In this document: positions 63,389 to 64,000 of the stretch, piece by piece
How positions within the stretch are numbered: position 1 is the first letter of the stretch
Layout: every line of letters starts with the position of its first letter
Assembly: GCF_029784135.1 (NCBI RefSeq)
Contig: NC_073744.1
Span: 106,446,266-106,510,265, forward strand
Direction of reading: 5' to 3'
Source of the DNA: Toxorhynchites rutilus septentrionalis
Taxonomy: Eukaryota > Arthropoda > Insecta > Diptera > Culicidae
DNA: 64,000 bases
Made by a program: the position numbers and the translations under genes
The notes under the pieces: model-generated
Databases searched by the model: none
What the model saw: only the letters and a program-made list of their open reading frames with translations
Told to the model about the DNA's origin: nothing

Positions 63389-64000
63389 TTATTTATCTAA
63401 ATTAGAGGCATTCCGGTTGACTGGTAAGCCTATGCGTCCGTCCTGATCCAGATCTACTGATGAATCTGGTAGAAAGCAGATCTTGGAAGTGGGTCGAGTG
63501 ATAACTCCGCGAGCCGTGCGAAGAGAGACGACTCTGATGATATGGTCCTTCCCAGGATGAACGTCCACAATACGTGCCAAGGACCATCGTGTAGGCGGCT
63601 GCAATTCATCAACTATGATGACCATTCTGCCGATCGAAATTCCATCGTTCCGTATTGAGCCTTTAGTGTCCTTCTGGAGCTCCTGAAGATATTCTGAACG
63701 CCAGTGACGCCAAAACCTTTGCACATGCATCTGAAGTTCTTGGAAGTGATCAAGCCGGTTAGCTGGAAGATGATGGAGATCTGGGTCGGGCAGGGCGGTT
63801 ATTGTAGTGCCTATGAGGAAGTGCGCCGGAGTTAAAGCTGCTAAATCGTTTGGGTCATCCGTAATCGGTAGTAGCGGTCGTGTATTCATAGATGCTTCGA
63901 CTTGAGTCAAAATGGTACACATGTCCTCGAAAGACAGCTTGGAGCATCCTAACTGACGATAGAGATGTCTTTTCGCCACCTTGACCGCGGCCTCCCAGAG
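63389..64000 (-). CDS. pol: BEL/Pao element 3 integrase C-terminus (partial, runs off the window)
   Basis: The frame is open from the window edge to 63389. It begins with LWEAAVKVAKRHLYR, the BEL/Pao integrase block around the catalytic Glu. It continues with the TRPLLPITDDPNDLAALTPAHFLIG motif and the RFWRHWRSEYLQELQ helix. The C-terminal beta-barrel-like domain (GRMVIIVDELQPPTRWSLARI) follows. The integrase inserts element DNA into the genome. It belongs to a different BEL/Pao lineage from element 2. The upstream catalytic residues lie outside the window, so intactness is unknown. Confidence 0.8.
   Translation of the reverse strand, partial: LWEAAVKVAKRHLYRQLGCSKLSFEDMCTILTQVEASMNTRPLLPITDDPNDLAALTPAHFLIGTTITALPDPDLHHLPANRLDHFQELQMHVQRFWRHWRSEYLQELQKDTKGSIRNDGISIGRMVIIVDELQPPTRWSLARIVDVHPGKDHIIRVVSLRTARGVITRPTSKICFLPDSSVDLDQDGRIGLPVNRNASNLDK

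Overview
The window is repeat-dense animal DNA, most likely from a culicine-type mosquito (Aedes/Culex-like). I infer this from the set of families present: PHD-finger BEL/Pao elements, R1-clade and CR1/T1-like LINEs, a DD37E IS630-Tc1-mariner element, a tRNA-derived SINE, TTAA-flanked MITEs and an insect-type glutathione transferase exon. Nothing looks bacterial. There is no rRNA, CRISPR array or complete host gene. The only host coding sequence I can support is one 45-codon GST exon at 25286-25420.

Layout. 1-5180: two head-to-tail copies of an R2-superfamily (R4/Dong-like) LINE on the minus strand. 5201-8479: an internally deleted R1-clade LINE. 8480-15815: a gypsy-type LTR element with an env-like gene, whose gag is split by a repeat module carrying histone H2A relics. 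15816-24480: a satellite-like array of ~197 bp units, interrupted by an I-clade LINE with RNase H (18101-23392, 13 bp target duplication) and by a SINE. 24481-32400: the GST exon, MITEs, a hAT/ZBED-like relic split by a DD37E transposon, short tandem repeats and a LINE fragment. 32410-36564 plus 42459-42583: a decayed BEL/Pao element, split just upstream of its gag by a full-length R1-clade LINE (36565-42444, 14 bp target duplication). 42584-44938 and 51272-55497: further H2A-bearing modules, the latter a large palindromic arrangement cut into a CR1-like LINE ORF1. 44939-50080: AT-rich DNA with TTAA MITEs, a foldback element and relics. 56201-62952: a nearly intact BEL/Pao element with both LTRs and a TTGAG target duplication. 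62953-64000: the 3' end of another BEL/Pao element.

The most unusual content is a dispersed repeat family built around histone H2A pseudogenes. Six H2A relics occur in four modules. They retain recognisable H2A N-tails and histone-fold stretches, upstream CCAAT or TATA-like elements, and the 16-nt histone 3' stem-loop. One module lies inside a retrotransposon gag gene, so the family has moved, or been moved, as a unit. Many copies end at a recurring 16-nt palindrome, GACGTAGNNCTACGTC.

Almost every transposon gene here is broken by stops, frameshifts or deletions. The main exceptions are the R1-clade element at 36565-42444, whose ORF2 is uninterrupted, and the BEL/Pao element at 56201-62952, which has only two one-base homopolymer indels in gag. 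All assignments come from reading motifs by eye; no database search was possible.
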